Positions 17,245 to 25,604 of a DNA stretch of 64,000 nucleotides are shown here, piece after piece. Within the stretch, counting starts at the first letter, position 1. Each line of letters starts with the position of its first letter. The stretch comes from Pseudomonas sp. BN102 (GTDB taxonomy: Bacteria > Pseudomonadota > Gammaproteobacteria > Pseudomonadales > Pseudomonadaceae), in contig NZ_SSON01000023.1 of assembly GCF_029871245.1 (NCBI RefSeq), forward strand, positions 1 through 64,000, written 5' to 3'. The translations under genes were made by a program, and so were the position numbers. Under the pieces are notes generated by a model. That model saw only the letters and a program-made list of their open reading frames with translations. It had not been told where the DNA came from and searched no databases.

Positions 17245-18311
17245 AGATCCTGATCATCGGCCTGGGCTACGCCGGCAATCGTTACCGCCGCACCTTCGAA
17301 CACATCGCCACCAGCACTGGTATGCCGCTGTCGCAGGCCTATGTCGGCCGTCGGCAGAGACCAAGCAGCCTGCCCTACTTTGACAGCGTCGGCCGGGCAC
17401 TGGAGGAATACGCGCCGGACATCGTCGTGGTCAGCGTTAACGACCACAGCCATGCGTCCGTGCTCAAGCAGTTGGCCGGCTACCGGGGCTTCGTGATCTG
17501 CGAGAAGCCCCTGGTCACTCCGCAGGACGACCTGTCCGAGCTCTCCGCTGCGCTGGGACAAGTCAGCGGCTTCGCCCTCGACCTGGTGGAGCGCTACTCG
17601 GACGCCACCCGGCAACTGCGCGAGTGGGTCGAGCGGCACGACTGGCAGCTGGTGCGCGCCAGCTTCCACTGGAGCAAGGATCGCATCAACGACTACCGCC
17701 CCACCTGCGGCGTGACCAGCGAGGTGATCCATGCACTGGACCTCATTGGCTGGATCTGCCCGCGTCCGGGCGCGCTCAGGCTGCATGGCGTACTCGGCGT
17801 GCGCTCGGACTTCTCAATATCCGGCGAAGAAGTCCTCGACACCGTGCAGCTCACCGCTGGCCTGGGTGATGCACCGGTCACTGGCTACAGCAGCTTCGTC
17901 AACATCGTCCGCCAGCGCACGGTGGACTTCAGCTTCGTCGACCGCGACGCCCGGCTGATCCATGCACGCCTGGTGTTCGATACGCCCTGTTGGGATCACG
18001 ACCAGTTGCGCATCTGGACGCGCGGAGCCAACGGCGCCGAGGAACTGCTGCACGAGTTCGCTACCACCCCCGACATACCTGGGCTGGAAACCCTGCACAA
18101 GCTTTCGCGGCTGTGCCTGCAGGTGGTACGCGCAGTAGCGCTCAAGGAACCGCCGCGCCAGGCCTTCGCTGACCTCGATACGGCCATGTCCCTGCAGCGC
18201 CTGCTCAACGAACTCGACACCCACGCCCAAACCCCACCACCGGCGCGCTACGTCCATGGCGAGACGCGCGTGCTGATGGCCGAGGACAGCGACCTGGAAA
18301 GCCTCGGATAA
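17241..18311 (+). CDS. Gfo/Idh/MocA-type oxidoreductase
   Basis: 356 residues with an N-terminal Rossmann motif (MKILIIGLGYAGNRY), the family EKP motif in FVICEKPLVTPQDDL (about residues 90-104) and a C-terminal alpha/beta domain. The family uses NAD(P) for reversible oxidation of hydroxyl groups, and some members mediate eliminations through transient oxidation. In this cluster it is the only candidate for forming the exocyclic alkene of an alaremycin-type product. That role is inference. Start ATG overlaps the GNAT stop. Confidence 0.8.
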   Translation: MKILIIGLGYAGNRYRRTFEHIATSTGMPLSQAYVGRRQRPSSLPYFDSVGRALEEYAPDIVVVSVNDHSHASVLKQLAGYRGFVICEKPLVTPQDDLSELSAALGQVSGFALDLVERYSDATRQLREWVERHDWQLVRASFHWSKDRINDYRPTCGVTSEVIHALDLIGWICPRPGALRLHGVLGVRSDFSISGEEVLDTVQLTAGLGDAPVTGYSSFVNIVRQRTVDFSFVDRDARLIHARLVFDTPCWDHDQLRIWTRGANGAEELLHEFATTPDIPGLETLHKLSRLCLQVVRAVALKEPPRQAFADLDTAMSLQRLLNELDTHAQTPPPARYVHGETRVLMAEDSDLESLG

Positions 18312-18332
18312 CCCATTCACAAGGAGAAGACT

Positions 18333-20186
18333 ATGTGTGGAATCGCTGGATGGCTGTCCTACAGCCAGAACATGGAAGCACAACGCGACACCCTGCAGCG
18401 CATGACCGACACCATGGCCCAGCGTGGACCGGATGCCGGCGGGCTGTGGATCGACGGACCAGTTGGGCTGGGTCATCGCCGCCTTTCGATCATCGACCTG
18501 GAAGGCGGCCGCCAACCGATGGCAGCCATGCACGGTGGTCTGCGTGACGTCGCCGCCATTACTTACAGCGGCGAGGTTTACAACTTCCGCGAGCTGCGTA
18601 CCGAGTTGCAACGGCGCGGGCACCGGTTCGAGACCCGCAGCGACACCGAGGTGGTGCTGCGCGCGTATGTGGAATGGGGCGAGTCCTTCGTCGAGCAACT
18701 CAACGGCATGTATGCCTTCGCAATCTGGGATCTGCGCTCGCAGGAACTGCTGCTGATCCGCGACCGCATGGGCGTCAAGCCGCTCTACTACTTCCCCACT
18801 GCGGACGGGGTGATTTTCGGCTCCGAGCCCAAGGCGCTGTTGGCCAACCCGCTGGTGCCACGCAAGGTGCGCGCCGATGGCTTGCGCGAGATCCTGGAAA
18901 TGGTGAAGACGCCGGGACATGCCGTGTTCGCCGGCATGCACGAGGTGATGCCGGGCGAGATCGTGCGGATCAACCGGCAGGGCCTGGGCCGTCGCCACTA
19001 CTGGAAACTGGAGGCGCGCGAGCACACCCACTCGCTGGAGGAGACCATCCGCCATACCCGTGATCTGCTGGAGGACATCGTCGAGCGCCAGATCGTCGCC
19101 GACGTGCCGCTGTGCAGCCTGCTCTCCGGTGGCCTCGACTCCTCGATCATCACCGCCCTAGCGTCGAAGAAGTTGCTCGCCGGCGGCAAGGAGAACATCC
19201 GCTCCTTCTCCGTCGACTTCGTCGACCACGGCAGCGGTTTTACCGGTGATGCCGTGCGCGGCACGCTGGATGCTCCCTTCGTCCGCGACCTGGTGGAGAA
19301 GATTCGTTCCAGCCATCAGGAGATCGTCCTCGACAGCCGCGAGCTGGCCGACCCGGTGCTGCGTGCTCAAATTGTTTGCGCCCTCGACCTGCCGCCAGCC
19401 TTCTGGGGCGACATGTGGCCGTCGCTCTACCGTCTGTTCCAGGAGGTGCGCAAGCACTCGACGGTGGCCTTGTCCGGCGAGAGTGCGGACGAAGTGTTCG
19501 GCGGCTACCGCTGGTTCCACGATCCGGAGGCGATCCAGGCGGACACCTTCCCCTGGCTGGCCTCAGTCACTGGCAAGTACTTCGATGGCAAGACCCTGTT
19601 CGACCCGGGTCTGCTGGCTCAGTTGGACACGCAGAGCTTCCTGCGCGACAGCTACGCCCAAGCCATCGCCGAAGCCCCGATGCTGCCTGGCGAGAGCGAG
19701 GTAGACCAGCGCATGCGGCAGATGAGCTACGTCAACCTGACACGCTTCGTTCAGACCCTGCTGGATCGCAAGGACCGCATGAGCATGGCTGTCGGCCTCG
19801 AGGTGCGGGTGCCGTTCTGCGACCACCGCCTGGTCGAGTACGCCTTCAACATCCCCTGGGCGATGAAGGCCTTCGACGGGCGGGAGAAAAGCATCCTGCG
19901 CGCGGCGACGCGCGACCTGCTGCCGGCGTCGATCAGCGAGCGGGTCAAGAGCCCCTACCCCTCGACCCAGGATCCGGCCTACGAACAGGCGCTGCGTAAC
20001 GCCCTGGCCGCCATCCAGGCGGATCGCAATGCGCCGGTAGCTCCGTTGCTCGACAGCGGCCGTATCCAGCAAACCCTGGCCAAGCCGCTAGGCAGCGTCT
20101 CGCCCATGTACGAGCGCATGGGTATGGAGCTGGCGGTCGGCCTCAACACCTGGCTGAGCGAGTACGACGTCAGCCTCGAACTCTAG
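18333..20186 (+). CDS. Asparagine synthetase-like glutamine amidotransferase
   Basis: 617 residues. Cys2 is the class II glutaminase nucleophile (MCGIAGW), with RGPDAGG and SGEVYNFRELR in the glutaminase domain. The synthetase domain has the PP-loop LLSGGLDSSI (about residues 263-272), ALSGESADEVFGGYRWF and the KDRMSM segment. Length is in the AsnB range. AsnB homologues in biosynthetic clusters amidate carboxylates other than aspartate. The neighbouring genes predict 5-acetamido-4-oxohexenoate as substrate, whose carboxamide is primocarcin. A housekeeping AsnB role is possible but does not explain the operon. Confidence 0.85.
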   Translation: MCGIAGWLSYSQNMEAQRDTLQRMTDTMAQRGPDAGGLWIDGPVGLGHRRLSIIDLEGGRQPMAAMHGGLRDVAAITYSGEVYNFRELRTELQRRGHRFETRSDTEVVLRAYVEWGESFVEQLNGMYAFAIWDLRSQELLLIRDRMGVKPLYYFPTADGVIFGSEPKALLANPLVPRKVRADGLREILEMVKTPGHAVFAGMHEVMPGEIVRINRQGLGRRHYWKLEAREHTHSLEETIRHTRDLLEDIVERQIVADVPLCSLLSGGLDSSIITALASKKLLAGGKENIRSFSVDFVDHGSGFTGDAVRGTLDAPFVRDLVEKIRSSHQEIVLDSRELADPVLRAQIVCALDLPPAFWGDMWPSLYRLFQEVRKHSTVALSGESADEVFGGYRWFHDPEAIQADTFPWLASVTGKYFDGKTLFDPGLLAQLDTQSFLRDSYAQAIAEAPMLPGESEVDQRMRQMSYVNLTRFVQTLLDRKDRMSMAVGLEVRVPFCDHRLVEYAFNIPWAMKAFDGREKSILRAATRDLLPASISERVKSPYPSTQDPAYEQALRNALAAIQADRNAPVAPLLDSGRIQQTLAKPLGSVSPMYERMGMELAVGLNTWLSEYDVSLEL

Positions 20187-20195
20187 TCCCCAACC

Positions 20196-20224
20196 GGATG
20201 CGGCCCCAGCTCGGGGCCGCATCC
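20196..20224 (+). terminator. Perfect GC-rich hairpin after the amidotransferase gene
   Basis: GGATGCGGCCCC pairs perfectly with GGGGCCGCATCC around a five-base loop. It lacks a T tract, so it may attenuate rather than stop transcription into the exporter gene 50 bp downstream. Confidence 0.6.
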
Positions 20225-20273
20225 TCCTGTCGTCTCCTCAACGCTCTCCGCTGGAGCGCAAGCGAGCCTTAGC

Positions 20274-21473
20274 ATGCACACATCCAACCAATCTCCCATC
20301 TACCTCATAGCGCTCGGAGCCTTTGCCCTCGGCATGGCTTCCTATGTCACCGCCGGGCTGATCCCGATGATCGAGGCCTCGTTCGCGGTGTCTGTGGCGG
20401 TGGCCGCCCAATTGGTGACTGCCTTCACCCTGGCCTACGGCCTGGGCTCGCCGGTCTTCGTCGCCCTGACCCCGGCGCATCGCCAGCGCACCGGGCTGCT
20501 GCTGGCCCTGGGCCTGTTCGTCATCGCCAATGCCGCCAGCGCGCTAGCCAAGGACTTCACCACACTGATGGTCTGGCGCGCCGTTGCCGGCATCGGCGCC
20601 GGGGTCTACCTGGCCATGGGCATCGGCGCATCGGCCGCCGTTTCCACCCCGGAGCGCCGCGGCAAGGCCATCGCCATCATCATGGGCGGCATGGCCAGCG
20701 GTGTGGTGCTGGGTGTGCCGCTCAGCCTGCTGGTCGCCGAGCAGATGGGCTGGCAGGCCGCCCTGTGGCTGGTCACCTTGCTCGGCCTGGTGGCACTCCT
20801 CGGCTTGTTGCTGAAACTCCCGGCTCTGCCGGCTGCCGCAGCCAGCTCGATTGGCCAGAAGCTGGCCATCCTCGGCGATGGCCATGTACTGGTCATCCTG
20901 CTGGTGTCAATGCTGGCCGCCATCGCCAGCCTCGGCATGTACACCTTCATCGCCCCGCTGCTGGCAGATCCGGCCTATGGCGCGGTGCGCTCGGTCACCC
21001 CCTACCTTTGGGTCTGGGGCATCGGCGGCGTGCTGGGCAGCTTCCTGATCGGCCCCCTGGTGGACCGCATCAAAGGACCGGTCCTGACCCTCGCCATCAT
21101 GGTGATCCTCGCCGTTTCGCTGTTCGTGCTGCCGCTGTCAGCCGCCCTCGGCACCTGGCTGGTGATGCTGCCCATCGCAGTCTGGGGAGCCGTCGGCTGG
21201 GCGCTGCAGGTACCGCAGAACAACGAACTGATCCTGGCGCGCCAGACCCAGGGCGACGGCAACCTGGCCATCGCGCTGAACGAGTCGGCGCTTTACCTGG
21301 GCAGCGCCATTGGTGCCGCCGCCGGTGGCTTCGTGCTGCTGTTGCAGATGCCCACCTGGACCCTGGCCGCTTGCGCTGGCGGCGTAGCCACCCTGGGCGC
21401 CCTGCTGCAGATCGTCAATCTGCGTCGCCCGCGCAGCTGGACTTGCGACGTGCAGGCCGAGCCCTACAACTGA
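20274..21473 (+). CDS. MFS exporter of the biosynthetic cluster
   Basis: 399 residues with 12 predicted membrane segments, of the drug/metabolite DHA1 (AraJ-like) type: GMASYVTAGLIPMIEASFAV at the start and a conserved NESALYLGSAIGAAAGGF region near the end. Located directly after the four biosynthetic genes, it is the obvious candidate for product efflux and self-protection, because the predicted product would inhibit the producer's own porphobilinogen synthase. No ribosome site is clear before ATG 20274. Confidence 0.8.
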   Translation: MHTSNQSPIYLIALGAFALGMASYVTAGLIPMIEASFAVSVAVAAQLVTAFTLAYGLGSPVFVALTPAHRQRTGLLLALGLFVIANAASALAKDFTTLMVWRAVAGIGAGVYLAMGIGASAAVSTPERRGKAIAIIMGGMASGVVLGVPLSLLVAEQMGWQAALWLVTLLGLVALLGLLLKLPALPAAAASSIGQKLAILGDGHVLVILLVSMLAAIASLGMYTFIAPLLADPAYGAVRSVTPYLWVWGIGGVLGSFLIGPLVDRIKGPVLTLAIMVILAVSLFVLPLSAALGTWLVMLPIAVWGAVGWALQVPQNNELILARQTQGDGNLAIALNESALYLGSAIGAAAGGFVLLLQMPTWTLAACAGGVATLGALLQIVNLRRPRSWTCDVQAEPYN

Positions 21474-21499
21474 CTGAATCACGCAAGGGAGGAAAGGCC

Positions 21500-22426
21500 G
21501 TGGAACTGCGCCACCTTCGCTGTTTCATCGCCGTCGCAGAGGAACTGCACTTTGCACGTGCGGCCGCGCGTCTGCATATCGAACAGTCGCCCCTCTCCAG
21601 GATCATCAAGGAACTGGAGTACCGCCTGGGCGTACAACTGTTCGAGCGGACGACGCGGCGCACGCGCCTGACCTGGGCCGGCAAGGTGCTGCTGGAGGAA
21701 GCCCGTCGCGTGTTGGCGGTCGTCGACCAGGCCAAGGCCAGCGTCAAGAGCGCCGCGGCTGGATACCGCGGGCGCATTCGAGTTGCGCTATCTGACGGTA
21801 TCCCGCAGTCACGCCTGGCCGCCCTGCTCGCCCAGTGCCGCGAAGAGGAGCCTGAGGTCGAGATCTGCCTCTCGGAAGTCACCTTCACCGAGCAGGTCAG
21901 AAGACTCAACGACGACCTGTTCGACATTGGCTTCGCCCAGTCTGATGCGGTCGGAGAAGGGCTAACGGCCGAACCGGTCTGGTTCGACCCGCTGGTGGTG
22001 GCGATACCTGCCCGCCATCCCTTGTTGACCTATCGCCACGTGCCGCTCGACGAGGTGGTCCGCTATCCGCTGGTGCTCTGCGATCCGCAAGTCTGCGAAG
22101 GTTTCTGGCATCAGCTGCAGCAAGTGTTGGGCACCGTGGACACGCGGCTGACCATCGCCGACCGCGTGCCGACGCTGGACCTGATGATGGCGCTGGTGGC
22201 TGCCGGGTATGGGCTGGGCTTCTCCAGCCTGGCGCGTATCACCGAACTCAACAACCCGGACGTCGTGGCCCGGCCGCTGGCCGGCTGTCCCGCGATGCTG
22301 ACAACCTACCTGGTACGGCGCGAGAGCGAACCACCCGAACACCTCTCCAGGTTTATGGGGCGGGTGAGCCCGGTTGATGGCCAGGCATTGCTATCTGACT
22401 GTACCCAACGAGAGGAAGTCGCCTGA
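21500..22426 (+). CDS. LysR-family regulator of the ICE backbone
   Basis: 308 residues from GTG 21500 after GGGAGG. Standard LysR layout: winged helix (ELRHLRCFIAVAEELHFARA, HIEQSPLSRIIKELEYRLGV) then a periplasmic-binding-like effector domain with VALSDGIPQSRLAALLAQCR. From memory, nearly the same protein occurs in Tn4371-like ICEs just before eexN and the traG/trb genes, and here it is indeed followed by eexN. It is therefore more probably part of the mobile backbone than the regulator of the upstream biosynthetic genes, though it could control both. Confidence 0.8.
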   Translation: MELRHLRCFIAVAEELHFARAAARLHIEQSPLSRIIKELEYRLGVQLFERTTRRTRLTWAGKVLLEEARRVLAVVDQAKASVKSAAAGYRGRIRVALSDGIPQSRLAALLAQCREEEPEVEICLSEVTFTEQVRRLNDDLFDIGFAQSDAVGEGLTAEPVWFDPLVVAIPARHPLLTYRHVPLDEVVRYPLVLCDPQVCEGFWHQLQQVLGTVDTRLTIADRVPTLDLMMALVAAGYGLGFSSLARITELNNPDVVARPLAGCPAMLTTYLVRRESEPPEHLSRFMGRVSPVDGQALLSDCTQREEVA

Positions 22427-22666
22427 TGAACAGGGCTCTGTTGCTGCTGATTGCGTTGCTGCTGACAGCGTGCAAAAAACCGATGCCCTTCGAGTCGGCC
22501 GAAATGCTCGCCGAAAACCCCGAGAGGCTCGAGGAACTGTGGCTCCAGTGCCGGGCTGATCAATCAAAGCTGGGGGATGCCCAATAATGCAGTCACCGAC
22601 GCCATGCACTTGCGCTTCATGGGCAAGGGCACACCCTACACCTCATACCCGGTCAAGCGGTTCTAG
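22426..22666 (+). pseudogene. eexN: EexN entry-exclusion lipoprotein, frameshifted
   Basis: ATG 22426 overlaps the LysR stop (TGATG). The frame encodes a lipoprotein signal with lipobox LLTAC (Cys16), then EMLAENPERLEELWLQCRAD and GDAQ before a TAA at 22585. The missing end, AVTDAMHLRFMGKGTPYTSY up to TAG 22664, continues in another frame. A 2-bp deletion near 22583-22587 would explain the break. Intact EexN proteins block redundant conjugation into cells that already carry the element. Its loss fits a decayed ICE. Confidence 0.75.
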
Positions 22667-22786
22667 CTCCATCGCGCTAACACCAGAAGTGGAAGCCCTT
22701 GCAACATCGGTAGAGCTGTTGCTCTTTTGACCCACAGACGCACACCTGATAGATTTGAATCTGCAGAACAAATTTAGGTGCCAGCT

Positions 22787-23191
22787 ATGTCAGCAGCTAT
22801 CCAAGCTCAGGACTTCTCAAAAAGCCAACGTGCGGCCGGCCTCCGTGCGGCGCTGAATATCCTGGACAAATGGAAGGCCTCCTGCGAGCAGGCTTGCCGA
22901 GTCCTACGCATTTCGCGCAGCACCTACACCCGGGCCAGCCAACGTGACTCGGATTGGGCGGTGAGCCTGGACTCTGATCAGATGCAGCGCATCAGCCTTG
23001 TGCTGAATATTCATGCGGCCCTGCGCTTGGTGTTCGACAACCCCGAGAACGTCTATGGTTTCCCTGCGATGGAGAACCGCAATGAGTTCTTCAACGGGCG
23101 TACGCCGCTCGAGATCATGGCGCAGGGTGACATGATCTCGCTGTATGAGACATTCAGAAGGATCGATACTCTGCGGGGCGCCCAGTGGTAA
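22787..23191 (+). CDS. Xre/MbcA/ParS-type antitoxin of a RES toxin
   Basis: 134 residues from ATG 22787 (ribosome site AGGTG). An Xre-like HTH (ASCEQACRVLRISRSTYTRA) is followed by the DUF2384 toxin-binding domain (LVLNIHAALRLVFDNPENVY, NEFFNGRTPLEIMAQGDMIS). The stop overlaps the next ATG (TAATG), the usual arrangement with RES toxins. A partly symmetrical element (ATTTG, TCTGCAGA, CAAAT) at 22753-22773 is a candidate operator. Confidence 0.85.
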   Translation: MSAAIQAQDFSKSQRAAGLRAALNILDKWKASCEQACRVLRISRSTYTRASQRDSDWAVSLDSDQMQRISLVLNIHAALRLVFDNPENVYGFPAMENRNEFFNGRTPLEIMAQGDMISLYETFRRIDTLRGAQW

Positions 23192-23916
23192 TGCTAAGCA
23201 GCTTTCCCCTCCTCGAAGGCGAGAGCCTGCAGACTTACCGCCTGGTCAACTCCAAGTTTCCCCCCATTGCCTTGTTCGATGACGTCGCTGACGCAGCGGA
23301 CTTCGAAGCCCTTTACCAGCTTCAGGCAATGACGAATCCAAGATTGCAGAACGAGCTTGGCCGGCTGGAGCTGATTCCTCGCGACGAGATTCCGTTCGGT
23401 ATTCCTGGGTGCTCATACGCAACGGCACCCTTTACCCATGTGAACCCGACCGGATCGCGCTTTAGCAATGGCAGCTTTGGCGTGCTCTACCTGGCTGACA
23501 GAATGGACACCGCGATTGCCGAGGTGCGCCATCACCAGAAGCGCTACTGGTCGAACGTACCGGATCTCAATTACGAGCGCTTTGTATTCAGAGGGCTGAC
23601 CTGTAGCTTCACCGATGCCGGGATGAGGGACGCTACAGGGGTGCCACTGTCGCACTCGATATATGCCCCAGACGATTACGCGCATTCTCATCAACTGGGA
23701 AGGGAAACGAAGCTGACGGGTTGCCCGGGCCTGCGCTACAACTCGGTCCGCTCCCCAGGCAACGCCTGTTGGGCGCTAATGACACCACGGCCTGTCATAT
23801 CAATCATCCAGACCGCTCATTTCGAAATGATCTGGAGCGGGCAGATTGTCAGCATCAACCAGATTACAACAGCTGATAGCCGAATAACTCCCAGTGCCGG
23901 GGATGGGCTCAACTAG
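23191..23916 (+). CDS. RES-domain toxin (NAD+-degrading)
   Basis: 241 residues. The RES fold is marked by an Arg in LQTYRLVNSKFPPIALFDD, by GSRFSNGSFGVLYLADRMDT and by TAIAEVRHHQKRYW, covering the Arg, Glu and Ser positions of the family. RES toxins deplete cellular NAD+ and are neutralised by the Xre/DUF2384 partner encoded upstream with a 1-bp overlap. The protein looks intact. The pair sits at the right edge of the ICE remnant and may stabilise it. Confidence 0.85.
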   Translation: MLSSFPLLEGESLQTYRLVNSKFPPIALFDDVADAADFEALYQLQAMTNPRLQNELGRLELIPRDEIPFGIPGCSYATAPFTHVNPTGSRFSNGSFGVLYLADRMDTAIAEVRHHQKRYWSNVPDLNYERFVFRGLTCSFTDAGMRDATGVPLSHSIYAPDDYAHSHQLGRETKLTGCPGLRYNSVRSPGNACWALMTPRPVISIIQTAHFEMIWSGQIVSINQITTADSRITPSAGDGLN

Positions 23917-24224
23917 TAGCTAACTGCTCCGGGTTGCGAACTGCCGACCACAATCAAAACCGGCAGAAAGCGGCCAGAAGCGGACGTCGGCATGGACTCT
24001 GACTTCCTGGACGCGAAAATGCTTTCCCGCGAAGCTTTCGAGCCTTTGTCTTGGGGAAAGCGATAGGAGCAGGTGCGTACTGATGAACTGGCCCGGCCCG
24101 TGCCAGGGTCTGCTAGTAAGAACAAGGCCATTTCTGGGCCCCCTTCGACCGCCTGCTCCATTTCGACGCCGCCGATGCCGACGCAAGCCCGGCCCCCTAT
24201 TGAGATGGTGGCAAGCCCGAACGC

Positions 24225-24248
24225 AAAAAACGCCACCAGAAGGTGGCG
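24225..24248 (-). terminator. Orphan rho-independent terminator, minus strand
   Basis: Read on the minus strand, CGCCACCTTCTGGTGGCG forms a perfect 7-bp stem and is followed by six T residues. The only genes to its right on that strand begin beyond 25600 and have their own terminator. Confidence 0.6.
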
Positions 24249-24273
24249 CATATCTGACCCCATTCGACCCTGG

Positions 24274-24302
24274 GTGGGCCGCTGAGCGCAGCGAAGCCCA
24301 AC
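24274..24302. repeat. REP-like palindrome
   Basis: GTGGGCCGCTGAGCGCAGCG followed by AAGCCCAAC, the common Pseudomonas REP pattern (GGGCT...AGCGAAGCCCAAC). A related copy lies at 58462-58493. Confidence 0.6.
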
Positions 24303-24387
24303 ATAAAAGGCCCAATGCTGTAAATTCAGGTAGGGTGCTGCGAAGGCCTAAACAGGCTTGAACCACAAACTATACGTCGTGCATTTT

Positions 24388-24402
24388 TCATGTATACTTG
24401 AC
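24388..24402 (+). promoter_or_regulatory. Candidate GntR operator, site 1 (before gntR)
   Basis: TCATGTATACTTGAC. Its core ATGTATAC is shared with sites at 32302-32316 and 36083-36098, which precede the catabolic genes. Location just upstream of gntR suggests autoregulation. Confidence 0.6.
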
Positions 24403-24443
24403 TGCAAATGGACGGAACGCTCCAATTTTTTGTGAGAAAGACC

Positions 24444-25097
24444 ATGGAAAAGAAAGCCACTGAGCACGGTACGGACTCCGTAAAAACCAGGACGTATGAA
24501 TACATTCGCGACAGTATCCTTCGTGGAAAATTCCCGTCCGGTTCTTTCGTCGAGGAAGGCGTTGTTGCAAGTGAGATAGGCGTTTCCAGAACGCCCATCA
24601 GAGAAGCATTCAACAAACTCAGCGCGGAGGGGTTCGTTGAACTCATTCCCAGACGCGGCGCAAGGGTTCGTGCGATATCGCCCAGTGAGATGCACCAATT
24701 CTTCGAAGCCCGCATCGTGATCGAAACCTATGCCGCTCGCCAGGTATGTGCGATTCGCCCCCCTATTCCGCCGCGAGTCGACGATCTGGTCAGCGAAATG
24801 GCAACACTCACGCAGTTCATCATGGCGCATGAAATTGCGGAACTCGACAGGGAACTCCATCGAATCATTGTCGCGCTCTCAGGTAATGCGGTCATGCTGG
24901 AACTCTATGATGCATTGCAGTTCCGTCACCTGCTCTCCTGCGCTTCCATACCGATTGACTCTAAATTGCTGGGTGTAGTGCTTCAAGAACATAGGGAATT
25001 GGTAGACGCACTCAAGAATTATGACGAGGAAGCGATGGTCACAATTCTTTCCAAGCATCTCGACCCTAATCTCGCTTTGCGCTTTAGACGATTCTGA
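24444..25097 (+). CDS. GntR-family regulator, FCD subfamily
   Basis: 217 residues from ATG 24444; ATG 24408 is an alternative but lies only 6 bp after the candidate operator. Winged helix at the N-terminus (TYEYIRDSILRGKFPSGSFV, EIGVSRTPIREAFNKL) and a C-terminal FCD effector domain with metal-ligand positions in ELDRELHRIIVALSGN and LQEHRELVDALKN. FCD regulators usually repress catabolic genes and release DNA on binding a carboxylate. A GTATAC-type operator before this gene recurs before the minus-strand catabolic genes, making this their likely regulator. Confidence 0.85.
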   Translation: MEKKATEHGTDSVKTRTYEYIRDSILRGKFPSGSFVEEGVVASEIGVSRTPIREAFNKLSAEGFVELIPRRGARVRAISPSEMHQFFEARIVIETYAARQVCAIRPPIPPRVDDLVSEMATLTQFIMAHEIAELDRELHRIIVALSGNAVMLELYDALQFRHLLSCASIPIDSKLLGVVLQEHRELVDALKNYDEEAMVTILSKHLDPNLALRFRRF

Positions 25098-25307
25098 TAG
25101 TCCCCCCAAAGTTAGTCAGGATCACTGGGCTGCGACCTCCGATCCTCGCTTGAATGCGGACAAGGAAGAGTCCGAAGTGGAGGTAATGCCTGGAGCGGGC
25201 GTGCTTCTGCGGCCCAACTGCCCAAAAGGCCCAAGGGTTTCCTCATCACTTGTAGTGTTTTGTCCGATTAACGCGAAACATCTGACCGGACTGCTAGCGG
25301 TATCGGA

Positions 25308-25336
25308 AGCGAGAGCAAATGCTCTCGCTTTTTTTT
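25308..25336 (+). terminator. Rho-independent terminator downstream of gntR
   Basis: AGCGAGAGC pairs perfectly with GCTCTCGCT around an AAAT loop, followed by eight T residues. The 210 bp between gntR and this hairpin show no gene. Confidence 0.85.
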
Positions 25337-25540
25337 GCTCTGCCATGCGTTCCAAAATAGACAGCGACCGATATCCACCCCGCTTTCTTTCCTGGCTTCC
25401 AGACTCCCGCCTTGTATTACGATCCCTCCTCGCATCAACTCGACGAGACTGATTCCGCGATGATGAAGCTCGCGTCAGGCCCCCTTTAGCTATGAAGCCT
25501 GGGAATCTGCACAGTGGTATTCAGCAATTCAGCGCCCTAG

Positions 25541-25570
25541 AAAAAAGGCCCCGCACTGAAGTGCGGAGCC
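25541..25570 (-). terminator. Rho-independent terminator of the RND gene
   Basis: On the minus strand GGCTCCGCAC and GTGCGGGGCC pair around a short loop and are followed by six T residues. It lies 35 bp after the RND transporter stop and ends the catabolic operon. Confidence 0.85.
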
Positions 25571-25604
25571 TTTGCTAGAACTACCTGCCACTTCTTGGCC
25601 AACG

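Larger units (their letters stand above)
23917..24387. other. Intergenic stretch between the RES toxin and gntR
   Basis: I see no supported gene here. It holds a minus-strand terminator (24225-24248) and a REP-like palindrome (24274-24302). The terminator has no gene upstream of it on the minus strand, which suggests a lost or rearranged gene. Confidence 0.5.

Noticed and set aside
24348-24860. 170-codon minus-strand frame over the gntR start
   Set aside because: Antisense to a well-supported GntR gene with HTH and FCD motifs.
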